From Orthonyx spaldingii (lineage: Eukaryota; Chordata; Aves; Passeriformes; Orthonychidae), in contig VZTJ01004192.1 of assembly GCA_013397795.1 (NCBI GenBank), forward strand, positions 857,443 to 921,442: a stretch of DNA of 64,000 bases. The letters run 5' to 3'. Position 1 is the first letter of the stretch; each line of letters opens with the position of its first letter. The notes beneath the pieces were generated by a model. It did no database searches and had not been told where the DNA came from. It was given only the letters and a program-made list of their open reading frames with translations. This document shows, piece after piece, positions 39,929-52,654 of this stretch. The translations under genes and the position numbers were made by a program.

Positions 39929-39950
39929 AAAAAAAAAAGAAAAAAAAAAA
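39929..39950. repeat. A-rich run
   Basis: Two A runs of about ten separated by a single g, following tttaagac. Simple sequence. Confidence 0.9.
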
Positions 39951-40146
39951 TAGGCGTTGCTCACATTTTCAGGTTGCCATGGTTTTTGGAGACTATGGTA
40001 TTCACTGCATTCTAGATACCAAATATAGACATAGCTAATTTCACCTGGAAGAGTGGTGGGGTTTTCTCTTCTTTTTAAAGAGAAGATTTTGTCTGTTTGT
40101 TCTTGACCTACGGTTTCTGTGGGGCTGCTTGTTTGTCTATGGATTT

Positions 40147-40164
40147 TGTGTGTGTGTGTGTGTG
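40147..40164. repeat. (TG)9 microsatellite
   Basis: Nine uninterrupted TG units on the + strand. Intronic (TG)n can act as a splicing or Z-DNA element, but nothing nearby supports a role here. Confidence 0.95.
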
Positions 40165-43100
40165 CAGAAATGACACCAAATAAGATTGATAGTGAGTCTG
40201 TTGGGCTCTGCTTAATAATGCTGAGTTTTAGCTGGCGTAGGTGTGTAGTAACTCAGTGCACTGAGTGCCCATATCAAAGATAAAGGGTGGCAAGCCAATT
40301 TTTGGCTGAGAGTCACTGCTTTCTCAGCAGGCAGATTCAGCACTTAGACCGATCTGACAGTGATGCAAACTCCAGAGCCTGAGTTTTGGGCACAGGGGCT
40401 GAAACAGTACCAGTTGGTTCCCACAGAGGTCAGAGCAGACAGTTCCCAATGTGTTCTTGCTCTAAAAGTCTGCAAACCAGTGCAAGGACTCTCCCTGTAT
40501 ATTTTTGAAGAGGGATAGTTTATTCAAGTGTGCATACTATACTGTAATGGCTTTGTGCTGGGCTGCATTATCCTTGCTGGCTTGGTGGGAAATGACATTT
40601 CCCCTTTCCTCCTTCAAGCAGTACTTGGGATTTGGTGTATATATGTATTCAGCTTCAAAGGGATTTTGTGTTTGCACATGGGAATATTTGTCTTGTCATA
40701 ATAACCGCGGCCTCAAAATTTGCCGTTAACTGAAAAGCGAAGATTGTCTCATAGCTGCGCACACGCTTTATGAATATGTTTCTCTTACCCTGCACAGTGT
40801 TTTTTGGTTTAAAAAATTTATAACTGGAATCCAGGAGAGGCTGTGCAAGTCAGAACATGGTTTGTTCATTCTGTGCTCACTCCCCCCTTGAGCCCAGTGC
40901 AGTTCGTCACTAATCCAGCTGGATTTGAGCTGCAGGCTGTAATGTAGGAAGAGAAATGCACAGCAGGGTGCATGTCTTACCAGGTGAGAAATGTGAAGGA
41001 GGCTGTTCCAACACGGGGTTGCAGCTGGGGCTGATGCTCCTCCTGCCATTCCCTGAACAGGTCCTGGTAGTCACACACCACTTTAAACGTGAAAAATTTT
41101 AGGCAGATGTAGAGAGGTAAATATGGTGTACTGTAGATGAAATAGTACATACCCATGCATGTTATCTGGACTGGACGAAGCAAATTAATTTAATTTTTTG
41201 TTCTGCTGAATATTCCTTTTCTCTGCTAAAAGGCACATTTTCTTTTGCCTTTGACACCTGTAGCCATTTGTCGTATCAGTGGAAATGGAGGGTAAAAATA
41301 TCCCTATGATAATTTGGTATTACTTTACACCAACTGTGCCATCACTTTGCACAGGCATAAAAATGACTAGATGAGGTACAGAAAATCAGTCTGTAAATCC
41401 ATAAAAATTGTGGGGGTTTTGCATCTACTGATTTTCCATTGTCTGTATTCATTAACAGAGAGCAAAATGGATGAATTAGTGCTCAGTTCCAGGCAGCTGT
41501 TCATCTAACTTCCCCAGGCTGCACATGCTGAGGCTGTTTAGGATATTTTCACTTACAAAGAAATAAAAAATCACCAGCTTCTGTTATCTCTTCTGCTTTC
41601 TATGTAGCCTTCTGAGGCCAGGGAGCCCACTGCTGTGTTTTGTGCTTTGCTGAAGCTTGGCTCTGATGGCATGGCCACCTTCTAACAAAGATTTCATACC
41701 AAAGAGCAGCTTTTGCAGGGATCCCTTCTACTCCTCGGAATGCTTTCCAGACCTCAGCCACCAACCTCTGTTTTGGGGCTTACATTTTCCATTAAGAACA
41801 GCCTGGGAGGTGCTGAGCTCTGCTTGCTATGTTGGTCCTGCTGGAGTGCACAAAAAAATAGCTCTAGGTTGGCAACAGGGGATTTTTGAACTTGGAAGAG
41901 CAATGGGAAAGCTTTGAGCCCACTGTGGCAGCATAGTAAAAGGGCTGTAACTTGCATGTATCACTTACTGAGAGGTAGAAAGGCTTGATTTATTTTATGA
42001 GAAACCATCGTGCTGTCCTGTGTATTTACAAGGATGGGGAAGACTGTGGATTAGACAGACTTTGGCAGGAGATCTGTAAATTCACAGCCCATGGGGAGAA
42101 GGGATTTGGAGCAGTGTTAGGGGTGTCCCACTGCTCCAGGCACAGCTGGAGGAAGAGGCCAAGAAACCAGGGAAAAGCCAGCTCGCAGTCAAGGACCTGG
42201 TGTGTGCGAGAAGGAGGGTGAAAGGAAGCTGCCTGGGATTTCAAAAGGAAACATTAGCCCTGCTCCTTTGGCCTCACACACTGAAGGGCAAAGAGACAAA
42301 AGCCCTGCTAAGAGCCGGGCATGAGAGGCCATTTTGGGCAGGAGGCTGAGGAGAGGCAGCCAGGAGAGGGGCAGATGCTTGGACCTGCCTGGAAAACACA
42401 ATTGAGTAATTTGGGATACAGATGGCCTGTCAGAGAGAAAGGCTGCGTAGGTTATTAATATGGTGAGTGGCCTTCTTGGGGAGGGCACTTCTTAAGCTGT
42501 TATTTTTATCCCCCTCTGTGCCTCAATGCTGCTGATCACAAGAGGAGAAGAGGGTTATTATAGATATTAGCTATTTAGACACTAGAGATAACTCACAATG
42601 CTGAAAACTGACCTTACCTCTGATTAAAATTTAATTGCTCCCAAGCTTCCACTAGTTACTTGCATTAAGTTTCACACCATTGGAAAGTGCTCATCAACCA
42701 GTGTTGGATTTAACAGGAATTTGGCAGATGTTAGTGAAGTGCTGGAGGAGGTCCAAACCACAAGATCTGTGGCATATCGTATGTTTGAAAATCTGTTGGC
42801 AGCTAAAACAAAAATCACAAAACTGGAAATAGCAAGAACTGGACACGGCTCTCTTGCCATCAAACAGCCAAAAAGTTGGATCATCACCTCCAGCACCTGG
42901 AAGACAAGCATAGGTCATGAAGTGCTGTGTGCCAGGTGTCTCAGCGAGGTGTAAAAGCAGCAGATATTATATTATTGGCTTTTGGAGTGCTTTATGTGAG
43001 GAACATTGGTATCACCATGGAAATCTTAAGGAAAAAAAATACCAGTCTGTTCTGAGGCAATTTAGCAAATTAGCTATGTTTTGTAAAACTTATGTTTTCA

Positions 43101-45344
43101 TTGCAGATTTTCCTTCCTCTTGAGGACATTTATTCAGAAACAGGGTCCTTGTTCATTAAGAGACTAATTTATTTCTGTTACATATTTCTTTCCTATTGCT
43201 CTTTGTCTGTAGCATTGTACCTTCAGCTCTGGTTAGCTTTTTGTAACCAGGATGTGCTCCTGGTGCAAGGAGGGGACAAACAGTAACAAGGTTTGAGAAA
43301 GCATGATCCATTTTTCGTAAGTATATGAAAATATCAATTGTCTGTGTGTAGTATTAGGAAAACCTCAGCAACTATAGCACAGTGAGACCACAGAGGAACA
43401 AGATGCCTGTTTAGACAAGCAGGAGCTGAATTAAAGTTTAGAATGATGAAAATCTTTTTCAAAGAAATTAGTTAGTTGCATTTGAAAATAAATAGAACGC
43501 ACTTCACGATTTAGTATCTGTCATGTTTTATTGCATGCAAGTGTGTTGACAGTGGTTGTGGCAGGAACTTGTATGGAAAAAAGTAAATCTCACCTTAAAC
43601 CTTTTTCACTTGAAACTGTTTGGTGGTGTTTGTGTGAAAGATTAAGCCAGATTCAGCCCTTGTTGGGGCTGAGCTGATGGGCACAGAGATAGACCAGGAT
43701 CGGTCTTGTGCTATTGCAGCATTTGATCTCTAGTATACTATTTCGTTTGTTCTTTAGTGTATAGCAAAATGCATTTCACATGCTCTTGTCCTCTGTAATG
43801 TGGCCTGGGACTGACAGATCGCTCTTGTTATGTTAGCACTGCTTGGGAGAGGTGCTGGATCCCTCTGTTAGTCCTGCCTCATCTTTTGGTGCTCATCTGG
43901 CTTTTTTTTTATCTCCAGCAGAGTCTGAGTGAATGAGGGTTTGCAAGTTTGTGTCTCTGGCTGTGAAATGACTTACAGCCATGACTGGCTCTTAAGTGTA
44001 AGCTAGAGATAAAAGCTGTGCTGACTTGGGAACTATGTACTGCCATGCTCTGCACTACCAGGTTAACAAGTTTAGCATGTGGTAGTCCATGTCCCTAAGT
44101 CATGTATTGTTGCTAATAATTAATACAGTTTGTATTTTTAAAAGGCAAAGCAAAATGCTTCAGAGTGTCAATCTCCGTTCAGATGCAAAACCCATCAATG
44201 CTCCATTTCACATCGTATTTTTTTTAAAGATTTATAGAGTATATCCTCTATATTCAGAAATACATGGATAGAAAGTCTATTTCCAGCAGAGAAACTTGTT
44301 CAAAAGCTGATAAGAAAGGAGATTTTTTTTTTTCCCAAGCACCAAAGGCAGTCAATTTGCAACTCGAACAGTGACGTGGGAGGCAGAAGGTACACGTAGG
44401 CTGGTGCAGGGCTCTTTGCCAGAGAGTGGGGAGAAATGGGGCAGCACAGGCTCTCTTTGGGTGTTTCAAAGCAAATCTGAAGCAGATGTTCCTTAGCCCT
44501 GAGATACTGTACTAACCATGAGCACTAATCTAACCTGACCGTAATAAAGGCTATCCCCACTTCTAATTCTGTCCAGCAAATGCAAAGAGACATATACAGA
44601 GGTAGCAAACCATGGGAGGGATTTAAGCCATCTTGAGTTATTTAAAATTTGATGGGCTAAACCACCCATTGGGCTCCCTCTGCCACCAAGGAAGAGGAAC
44701 ACCTTCAGACAGAGATTAGGAAAAGCACCTTGCAAAATTGAGCATTCCTGTAGGTGAATGAAGAGAATGTTTGTGGTTTACTGGAAATTATAGGTATTTA
44801 TACAGCAGTCAGTACTTGCTAAGGTGCACTCAGGATTTCCCAGCAGCCTTGAGTGAATTGGGGGCCTTATTTTTTTAGGGTTCATCTTAGATCTGATCTC
44901 GCATGTACAGCTTCATTAGATTGGACTCTTGAGTCAGTACTGAGCCTGTGATATAAGATGAAACTTGATTTGAAAGTAAGGCTGAGACCCCTAAATAACC
45001 TGATACTCAAAAGGCCAGTGTTTGTTTAAGGCAGTGGGAGATACTGCTTTCTTAGTGTTTTTTTAAAATCAGGTCACTTGTTCAGAGACTAACACTGGGA
45101 TCCTGTTTATGAAAGTCTTGACCTAAATGTCTTACCTGCTGTGTTTGCATTGTTTGTTTTCCAATGGGAAAAATAATGAAGTGCAGAAAATGAAGAGAAA
45201 GGGAAGTCTGCAATGTCCTGCCTGACCCACTCACAATGGCACAGGCTGCATGCACTAAACACTCCCTATTCCCCTTACATCCCCCCTGTGCTATTTTGCT
45301 CTCAGTGGAACAGTGGTTTCCTAAATATTCAGTGCCCAAGCAAT

Positions 45345-46010
45345 TTTCTTTATTTGGTTAGGACTGTAATGTTTCAAAGGGACTAATTTCAAACAACAAA
45401 AGCACCTGAACTTGTGCCTGCTTCACAAGATCCTTCACTGACCCATGAAGCAGGAGCTCCTCAGGGAGCACGCACTTGGCTTTCTTTCCCTTGGCACATC
45501 TCTGTCTCAACTTATTGATGTTCTCAGGACAGCATTTGGGTAGCTGTCCCACTTTTCAAAGGTGAAATACTTTTCCAGCTCTCCCTAGCTCTTTCCATCC
45601 TTGGCCTACAAGCCCAGTAATAAAATGAGTCTTTCTTTCCCTGAGAGCTCTTGGAGGATGCTGTGATATTGTCGGGTGTGTGATAACGTTTTCTTCCCCA
45701 ACACCTCCAGCACTGTAGGCCTGGAATAAATATCCAGCTGCTCCTCCTGCATCCTAAAGCTTCTGTGCATGAAGGCAATAAGACAAATCCATATCTGTTT
45801 CTCTGACTGGCTGCCCAAGTGATGGGTCATGTTTGCAAAATCATTACCTATCATCATTCATGCCATTGCCACGTGCCAGCTGCACACCTGCTGCAGATGG
45901 CCTAACCTCGGGCACCAAGGAGAGTGGGAACTGAACACATATTTCACTGAGAAAACTGAGGATGCCCTGCAACAAGGAAGGTTTAAACGGGGCTTTGTTG
46001 TTCTCCCATC
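45345..46010 (-). pseudogene. Unidentified, apparently decayed protein-like stretch
   Basis: On the minus strand, three overlapping open frames succeed one another. 46047-45844 includes SFLSEICVQFPLSLVPEV. 45857-45606 includes SEKQIWICLIAFMHRSF and LDIYSRPTVLEVLGKK. The same frame then continues past a few stops through a run containing LEKYFTFEKWDSYPNAVL near 45580-45530. The amphipathic, helix-like composition and the hand-over between frames look more like an old coding sequence with indels than random intron. An AATAAA on the minus strand near 45347-45352 would fit a 3' end. I cannot name the family; a helical-repeat protein is only a guess. It may be chance. Confidence 0.25.
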
Positions 46011-46635
46011 TTGCTGCACGGCAGTGTGGAAAATTTTGCTGACACAACTGTTATACTGTCAGCAATTAATTAGAAAGTTTTGTTCAATAAAATGTATTCT
46101 GGCCTATGAAGGATGCCCTTGACTTCACGTTGGGTTATCAGAGGACTGAGTGTCTCATAATATACTTTTTTTTCCTATCTTGCTTATCATTGAAAAAAAA
46201 CAGGTCTCTGCCTGCAATTCTGATTGAGCATAAATAACTTGTAGAAGGTCAAATCACAAATGTTTTTTATGGGTATCAATTTTGGTTCATTTTGTCTATT
46301 TAAAAAAAAAATCACTTTTAAAGAATGCCAGTTATAATGAGACAGGTGTTTTGAGTGCAAATCTACTATCACATCCTTTCTTATGTGCTGTTTGATCAGA
46401 TGCAGCTAACTCTAATTGTAATTTGTTTTGTGGAGGAGGAAGAAGAGTGTATACAAATATATCTGCACAAACACAGGTAGTTCATCTGGCAGTTCTGGGT
46501 GTGGGGAAATGAATGAAGCTTCCACCCTACAATCAGACTTTAATACTACCCTGCTGGTTATGGTTCTCCAAAGGTGGAGAAAGTGGTAATTCAGCAAATA
46601 TTACCACTGGGATGTAGCACATCAGCCAGAAAGAC

Positions 46636-46654
46636 TTTTTTTTTTTTTTTTTTT
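46636..46654. repeat. Poly-T run (19 T)
   Basis: A homopolymer followed by cccctcttcc, giving a long pyrimidine tract. No AG-bounded exon with coding signal follows. Confidence 0.95.
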
Positions 46655-49600
46655 CCCCTCTTCCCTATGCCCTGCTGTGTTGGGTTCTGCAGAAGAAAAG
46701 GTGTTGATAAATGTTAGAAAATGCCTGGAACATTAATTTGTGCTCAGTGCTCACATGGGCTTCCTTAGATCTGTTAGACCTTTACCTGGCACATGAAAAG
46801 ATTGGTCAGGAGAATCTGAAATGTGTACTGGGGATCCACAACCCTGAGCAGAAAGGCACTATAGGTGCATAGGTGCCCCTGAAAAAAGGGATTTATAAAG
46901 CCCATGGCTCTAGCAGAGCAGCTGAGCCTCAGGATTCCTGGGGAGTCGAGGTGCAAGACCTGGCTCGAACAGAAAATACCACTGAAGCTGATCTGGGTGT
47001 TTATGCAGCTTTGTTGGGCAGCCCCAATGGCAGCACGGGGATGAGTTGGGAGGTGAGTGCCAGTGACACGGAGCTACTGCGTGGTGAAGCCACTGAGCTG
47101 CTGCAGGGCTGTTCCATCACTGTCATCTCCTCTGGGCACGCTCACTGCAGGGTTAGCACAGAGTGATGTCCCACTCCTCCCAGCTCTAATTTTTCCTGTC
47201 TCCAATAAGATAGCCCTAAGTGGTAACATCCTGTATCTCCAAGGTACCATTTATCCCAAGAAAATCTTAAAATAAATTTTAAGTGAGAGCTGAAGGCAAT
47301 TCGTTCCCACTGGACTTTGAGGGGCGTTGGTGGGGTAGCATCAGATGTCAAGTCAAGGAGATATCCAAAATTGTTGGTCTTGAGAGAATCTTTCTTTTTG
47401 GAGTTAAGGGAACAGAGAGCTGAGAAATGGGCGTGAGGCTGAGGAACACTCCGTGTCGGGATGTGTTTGCAGTAGAGGCTCTCTTGGGAAAGGAAAGCAA
47501 ATGGAAAACAATGGAGAAATAAAACTGGAAGGAGCAGCTCGCTACCCAAGGGGCAGATGTAGAAGTGGTTTGTAGGCAATGACAAGTGAGACAGGCAGGG
47601 GTTAGTTTTGGAACTGACGCGGGGTGAGGAAAAGAGCTAAAAATAGAGATTTAAGATCCCTTTTAGTGGAGGCGAGCCAGCACTGTGCCCAGAGAGCTGT
47701 AATGCAGGTTCCACATGAATGAGATTTTATTCGATGTGCAGGGAGAGAAATCTGCGTAAGAGGGAGATTGGGGGTTTTCTGAATGTTAGGCTGAATTTTC
47801 AGCAGGGATCCTTTCACCTGGAAGGCCTTGGCCTCACCAGTGCAATGTTTCTGTTGGCTGATGAAGGAAATGTAACACTGCATTCACCACTTGGAGGATC
47901 CCTGCAAAGAAATTGTCTCCAAAGGAAAAATATTCAGTAACACTGACTTAACTCATTCCGCTTTCATCCAGACAGGTGGGGCTTTAAGATTTAGATACTA
48001 TCAAAAAGGAAAAAGCAACCTAGAAAGGCCCAACAGTTAATTGTAGGGGGAAGGACTTTGTAAGTCAGGTTGGTCCCTGCATTTGGCTTCATTCTCATTT
48101 TACACCCTTTGCATCTGCTTTCCCTTTTTCTTCATCTCTGTCCCATCTCATCCAGCATACTCTCAGGGTGGTCTGAGTCAGTTCTGTCATGGTTTTGTTT
48201 TTCACTTAGGCAGACACCACAGTGTGGACTTGCCTCAGCTTGACAGAAATGGACAGATAATACTCTGTTTTGTTGCTAGTGGAGTCCTGCACGCTTCAGG
48301 TGGCAAACAGATTGTTAAACATCCTTGAACAATATTTGCTTTGCGTGCAAGAGGGAAAAGAAATCTAATATCTGATTTTAGATTTGGTCCCTTCCTTATG
48401 TGTTTTATTTGGTTTTCATTGCACACACTTAAAATTTCCTTTCTATTAGAACATATTCAGCCTATGTTGCTTAGTGAGCTTTGAAATCCAATGACTACTT
48501 GTTCTTCTTTAAAAGCTGGCTGGATCTAGAGTTGACTGTTCTCCTTATTTCTACCCATTTCCCTCAGAAGAGGTAAATGGCAGTGGATAGTACCTTCTCT
48601 TGGCGCCAAACATCCCTATCCTCACAGAAACCAGCAGCTGCCAGTGGAAAACAGCCATCTGTCGCAAATAAGGATCAGGTCAGGGTGCCTTGTAGGTAGC
48701 AGTGTCTGTAGGCTGCTCTTGGAGATGCTCTTGAGTCTTCAGTACAGGATGCACATTGCTATTACTGAAGACAAAAGCTCAGCCAGGAAGCACAATTCAC
48801 ATTGCTGTCCCTGGACCTGAAATGATTCATGCTGCTAAAATAAAGTTGCATCTCCCTTAGTTACAACTCACTGGAGCCTGTTTGACCAGGCATGTTCGTC
48901 TCTATGAGATTTCTGTGTGCTCTGCTCCGAACAAGAGCTGCAGACAGTGAGGGTTTAACTGAATCAGTGATGCTGTTTTAGCTCAAATATGATGTTTAAT
49001 AAGGGAAAATAGCAGCCTAATTTGGAAAGGCATCTTGTAGGCCAGGGGGACTGACCTTGTAGGAGTGACTGCTGCCAAGAGGATTAGGGAGTTGTATGTT
49101 GCACTCAGAAATGTACCGTGGACATGCTGAGCTTGGCGCAGAAGATGTGAAGAGTGGTCCCTCAAGCCCAATACCTTGTCTGAGCTTCAGACTTTGCAGA
49201 AAGAGATTCCTTGTGGAATAACCTGGATCGAAAGAAGGGCTCGTTCTTTTGCATTAGCGAATAATTTCCTCTTACAATAACACGGGAAGATCAAAGCCTT
49301 CCCTGTCCACCTCTTGTTTTAGTGTAATCCTTGGCACATCTCAGCACTTCCCAGGAGTGTGTTGTGGACTGTGATGAATGATGTCCTCTGGAGGAGGAGA
49401 AGGAAATAAGGACATCGGGTTGGCAGCTTGGAGTGGAGTTTTCCCCTGCCTCTCCCCACTACACTGTTCCTGTCATCTGTGCTGTAGTTCTGGATTTTCT
49501 GGTTATCTGTGGAAAGGCTTAAACCTTCCCCAGCACCAACTAAACACCTCAAGGACAGGCAAGCAAATAGTTGAGATGCTTGCAGTTTCTTTTGTAGCCC

Positions 49601-50049
49601 GGGGATTTGCTGTAATAGACACCGAGCTTTTCAGGGCACAAAGGCAGACGTTGCTTGCTGATGGATGGCAGTTTTGAGCCAAGACTTAAGCATGGAGATG
49701 TTGATACAGTGAAGGCAATGACATTGCACCAACCTATAGGCTTCTGCCTCCTGCACCTCCAAAGAGCACCTGGGGTCTTAGACAAATTGAATGGCTTTTG
49801 ATGCTACCTTTTATTGTCTATAGACTGGCTGGCTCAGATTCCTAAATCAAATCTCTCCCTTTTTCTTCGAGCAAAGTCACGTTTATCTCTGCCTTGGAAC
49901 AAACTCTGTGGCAGCTGAACAGAGTGGATGAGCTCCTTGCCACTGCAGTGCCTGCACTTGGAATTTGTATTTTGCTGAGCATCTCCAGGTTGAATCCATG
50001 CCAGTGAATGCTATGTCTCTGATCTATGGTCAGCCAGGCTGTAGCCCCT

Positions 50050-50104
50050 AAAGAAAAAAAAAAACAACAAAAAACAAACAAACAAACAAAAAAAACCAAC
50101 AAAA
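50050..50104. repeat. A-rich (AAAC)n-type simple repeat
   Basis: A run of A interrupted by c, including several aaac units in tandem (50072-50090). Simple sequence; no parent element was seen. Confidence 0.9.
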
Positions 50105-52636
50105 TGTGTCTAATATTTATTTGAAGGTTTAACCATTTCTTGACTTGCTTAGTGCTGACAATGAAGGTCTATCACAGGTGACCTTCTTCCTCCCTTCCCA
50201 TCCCAAGCCTGACCACCACACTAGAAAGTCTGTTTTTTCCGTCAATTCCAAATGAATTCAGTGTTATGCTCTGGTTTTGGTTTTTTTTATTACTGGCATG
50301 ACATCTCTCATTATAAATTATTCTGTCTGCTTCAGCTGCATGCTTTTTCTCATTTATATTTAAGATAATGGAAGAAGAGTTGCTTTTGATGGCATAAGTG
50401 AGCTAGATTTTTTGGTTCATATTATTATAAAATGAGAGTTCTGGCTGGATAATGTAAAATATTAGGGCTTGAGTTTTTTAGTACCTGTGAAGCACTGCAA
50501 TGACTAAAAAAAACTAATATACTTCTTCCCTGCAAATTGATGAAACTTCTTGATGCGTGCATGGAATGTGAAAGGTTCGGGGCTAATAACATTACAGGTC
50601 TCAACACGTGTACTAAGTGGTCTGCTGTAAAAAATTTCCAAAACAAAAACATTTGAACATTTTTGATACCGAAGAGAGGGAAAACTAATAATCACTGTAG
50701 ACTGGTGCATTTATTTTATGTTGCCTGTGAGAGCTGTAAAATGAGGTTTAGGCTGTGTGCTAGATGCACATAGCAGTTCTTTAGTCATGTATTGTAGCAG
50801 TAGTTTTATCCTACATTGAAAGTAACATCTGTGTGTGTATATGCATCTCTGCTGTATTTCAGAATTGGATACATACCGCTTGACCACTTTTTTTTCCCCT
50901 CCTGTTTTTCTGTTATGTTTTTGAATCATGCAGGCCTATAGAGATGCATTCACATTTAGTTAAGTCTGTATGTCTGTGTTTATCTATAAAATAAATGTAG
51001 CTATTTAGCAGTTATGTCTTTTAAGATGTGCATTGGAGCAGGTCAGGTTTTCTCTTGTCTCTCCTCTCTCTCCTCTTTCTTCACATGTTGAATATGTGTA
51101 TCTTTTTTTTTTCTCCGTATGAGAGACATGATTCTTTGTTCAAAGTATCAAATTTATGCTTTGCAGTGACATCAGGTACTTCATTTTATGGATGCATATT
51201 TTATAAAAATGCAAGGAGATTACACAGCTTAAAAAATATCTAAAGGATACAATATGCTTTTATCATTGCTGTGTCATCTTATTTGATTTTATTTTTTTTA
51301 CCATTTTTCAACTTCCTGAGATTCTGCTGTTGCTCGTGAGGATCTGCAATACTTTTGTTGGTAGCTCAAGTAGATCAGGTGCAGTTTAGGCTTCCAGGCC
51401 AAGAGTATATTATGGAAAATCCCTAGTCTGGCACAACAGCACCTGGACATTCTTCTGTGCATTTGGTGCCTCTGGTTTGGACCAGTAATTCCCCTGAGCA
51501 TGTAAACTTTAGCACCTGACTGCCTATAAAACCACATGCCAAACCTGGAGAAGCAGGCATACAGTTGTGACCCAAAATAATTGCTTTTCAGCACTCCTTT
51601 TCACTTTCTTGTAAGTATTTTTATGTCTTTCTCTTTTGTGGGCCCAATTCTAAGTCCTAAAAAGTCAACAGGTATATTTTTTGGCTTCACACAAAAAAAC
51701 ATGCTCACCGTGCAATGTGCTGATCTGAACTATGCATTAACAAGAATAATATGAAAGCTGACAGATGTAAAGCTACAAATCAGTGTTGAAAGTTTTTCCA
51801 CCCAGGGATTATGTATTGTCACCTTGTCATCAACCCCTTGGGTAAGAGTCTGAAACTACATCTTGGCCAAAGCTGACTGCATGAGAGTAGGTAGCCCTTA
51901 ATGGTTCTGAGGCAAAAATATTAGGTAAAACATCCTTTTTTGATGTTTTGGATGCTGTTCCTGCTGTGTCGTTTCAATTGAGATGACTGGCCATGGCAAT
52001 GCCGCCAGCCCTGGAGCCTTCAGGGTGGAGCTCTTTGAGATGCTGAACATATGAATGAACATTTATCAGCACCAGCACCCCAGGGGGCTCCCTCAAATGA
52101 AAAATTAGCCTCTGGGATGTGGGTGAGAGCTGCTTGCATGCCAAGCTTTTTAGGATATCAACATGGACCTGACAGTGCACCAAGCTGCCTGTGTCCAGTA
52201 CTGAAGTCTGTTATGAAAATTGGAGATCCTTGAAAGTGCTACCCAGTTCATTTCACCTTAGAACACCCTGTGTATTTCACAGTTTGTTTATTTGCTATAA
52301 ATCTGCTTTGCTGAAGTAAATGTGTTTTTCATAATATTAATGGTGTTCTCATTGTTGGAGCCCTCTGCAGAAGTCAGATAGCTACAAAACAAATTTAGAC
52401 GCCAGTCCTGTAGTTAAGCATTGTTTAGGCAGATCCCTGAGCCAACATGAATACAGCTATTAGAATTGAGCTTTACAATATATTGACGTTTCTACATAAG
52501 TAATAAAGAGTTTAGGAAAGGAGCTGAGCAGCATTTTGTGTTTTTTCAGGGAAACTGCTTTATTTCTGAAAGTAGCTCAATATTGAGACTCTTACAAGGG
52601 AGTTTTGTCAGCTTCCTAAGATTGGTTTATGTGAAT

Positions 52637-52654
52637 TATTTTTTTTTTTTTTTT
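52637..52654. repeat. Poly-T run
   Basis: A homopolymer of about 18 T. Simple sequence. Confidence 0.95.

Noticed and set aside
42721..42954. + strand frame with a coiled-coil-like start (SEVLEEVQTTRSVAYRMFENLL)
   Set aside because: Briefly protein-like, but short, with no recognisable homology, no clear splice signals, and a similarly long frame on the opposite strand.
47142..47585. 147-codon open frame on the minus strand
   Set aside because: No family features were seen, and an overlapping + strand frame is equally unremarkable. Treated as chance.
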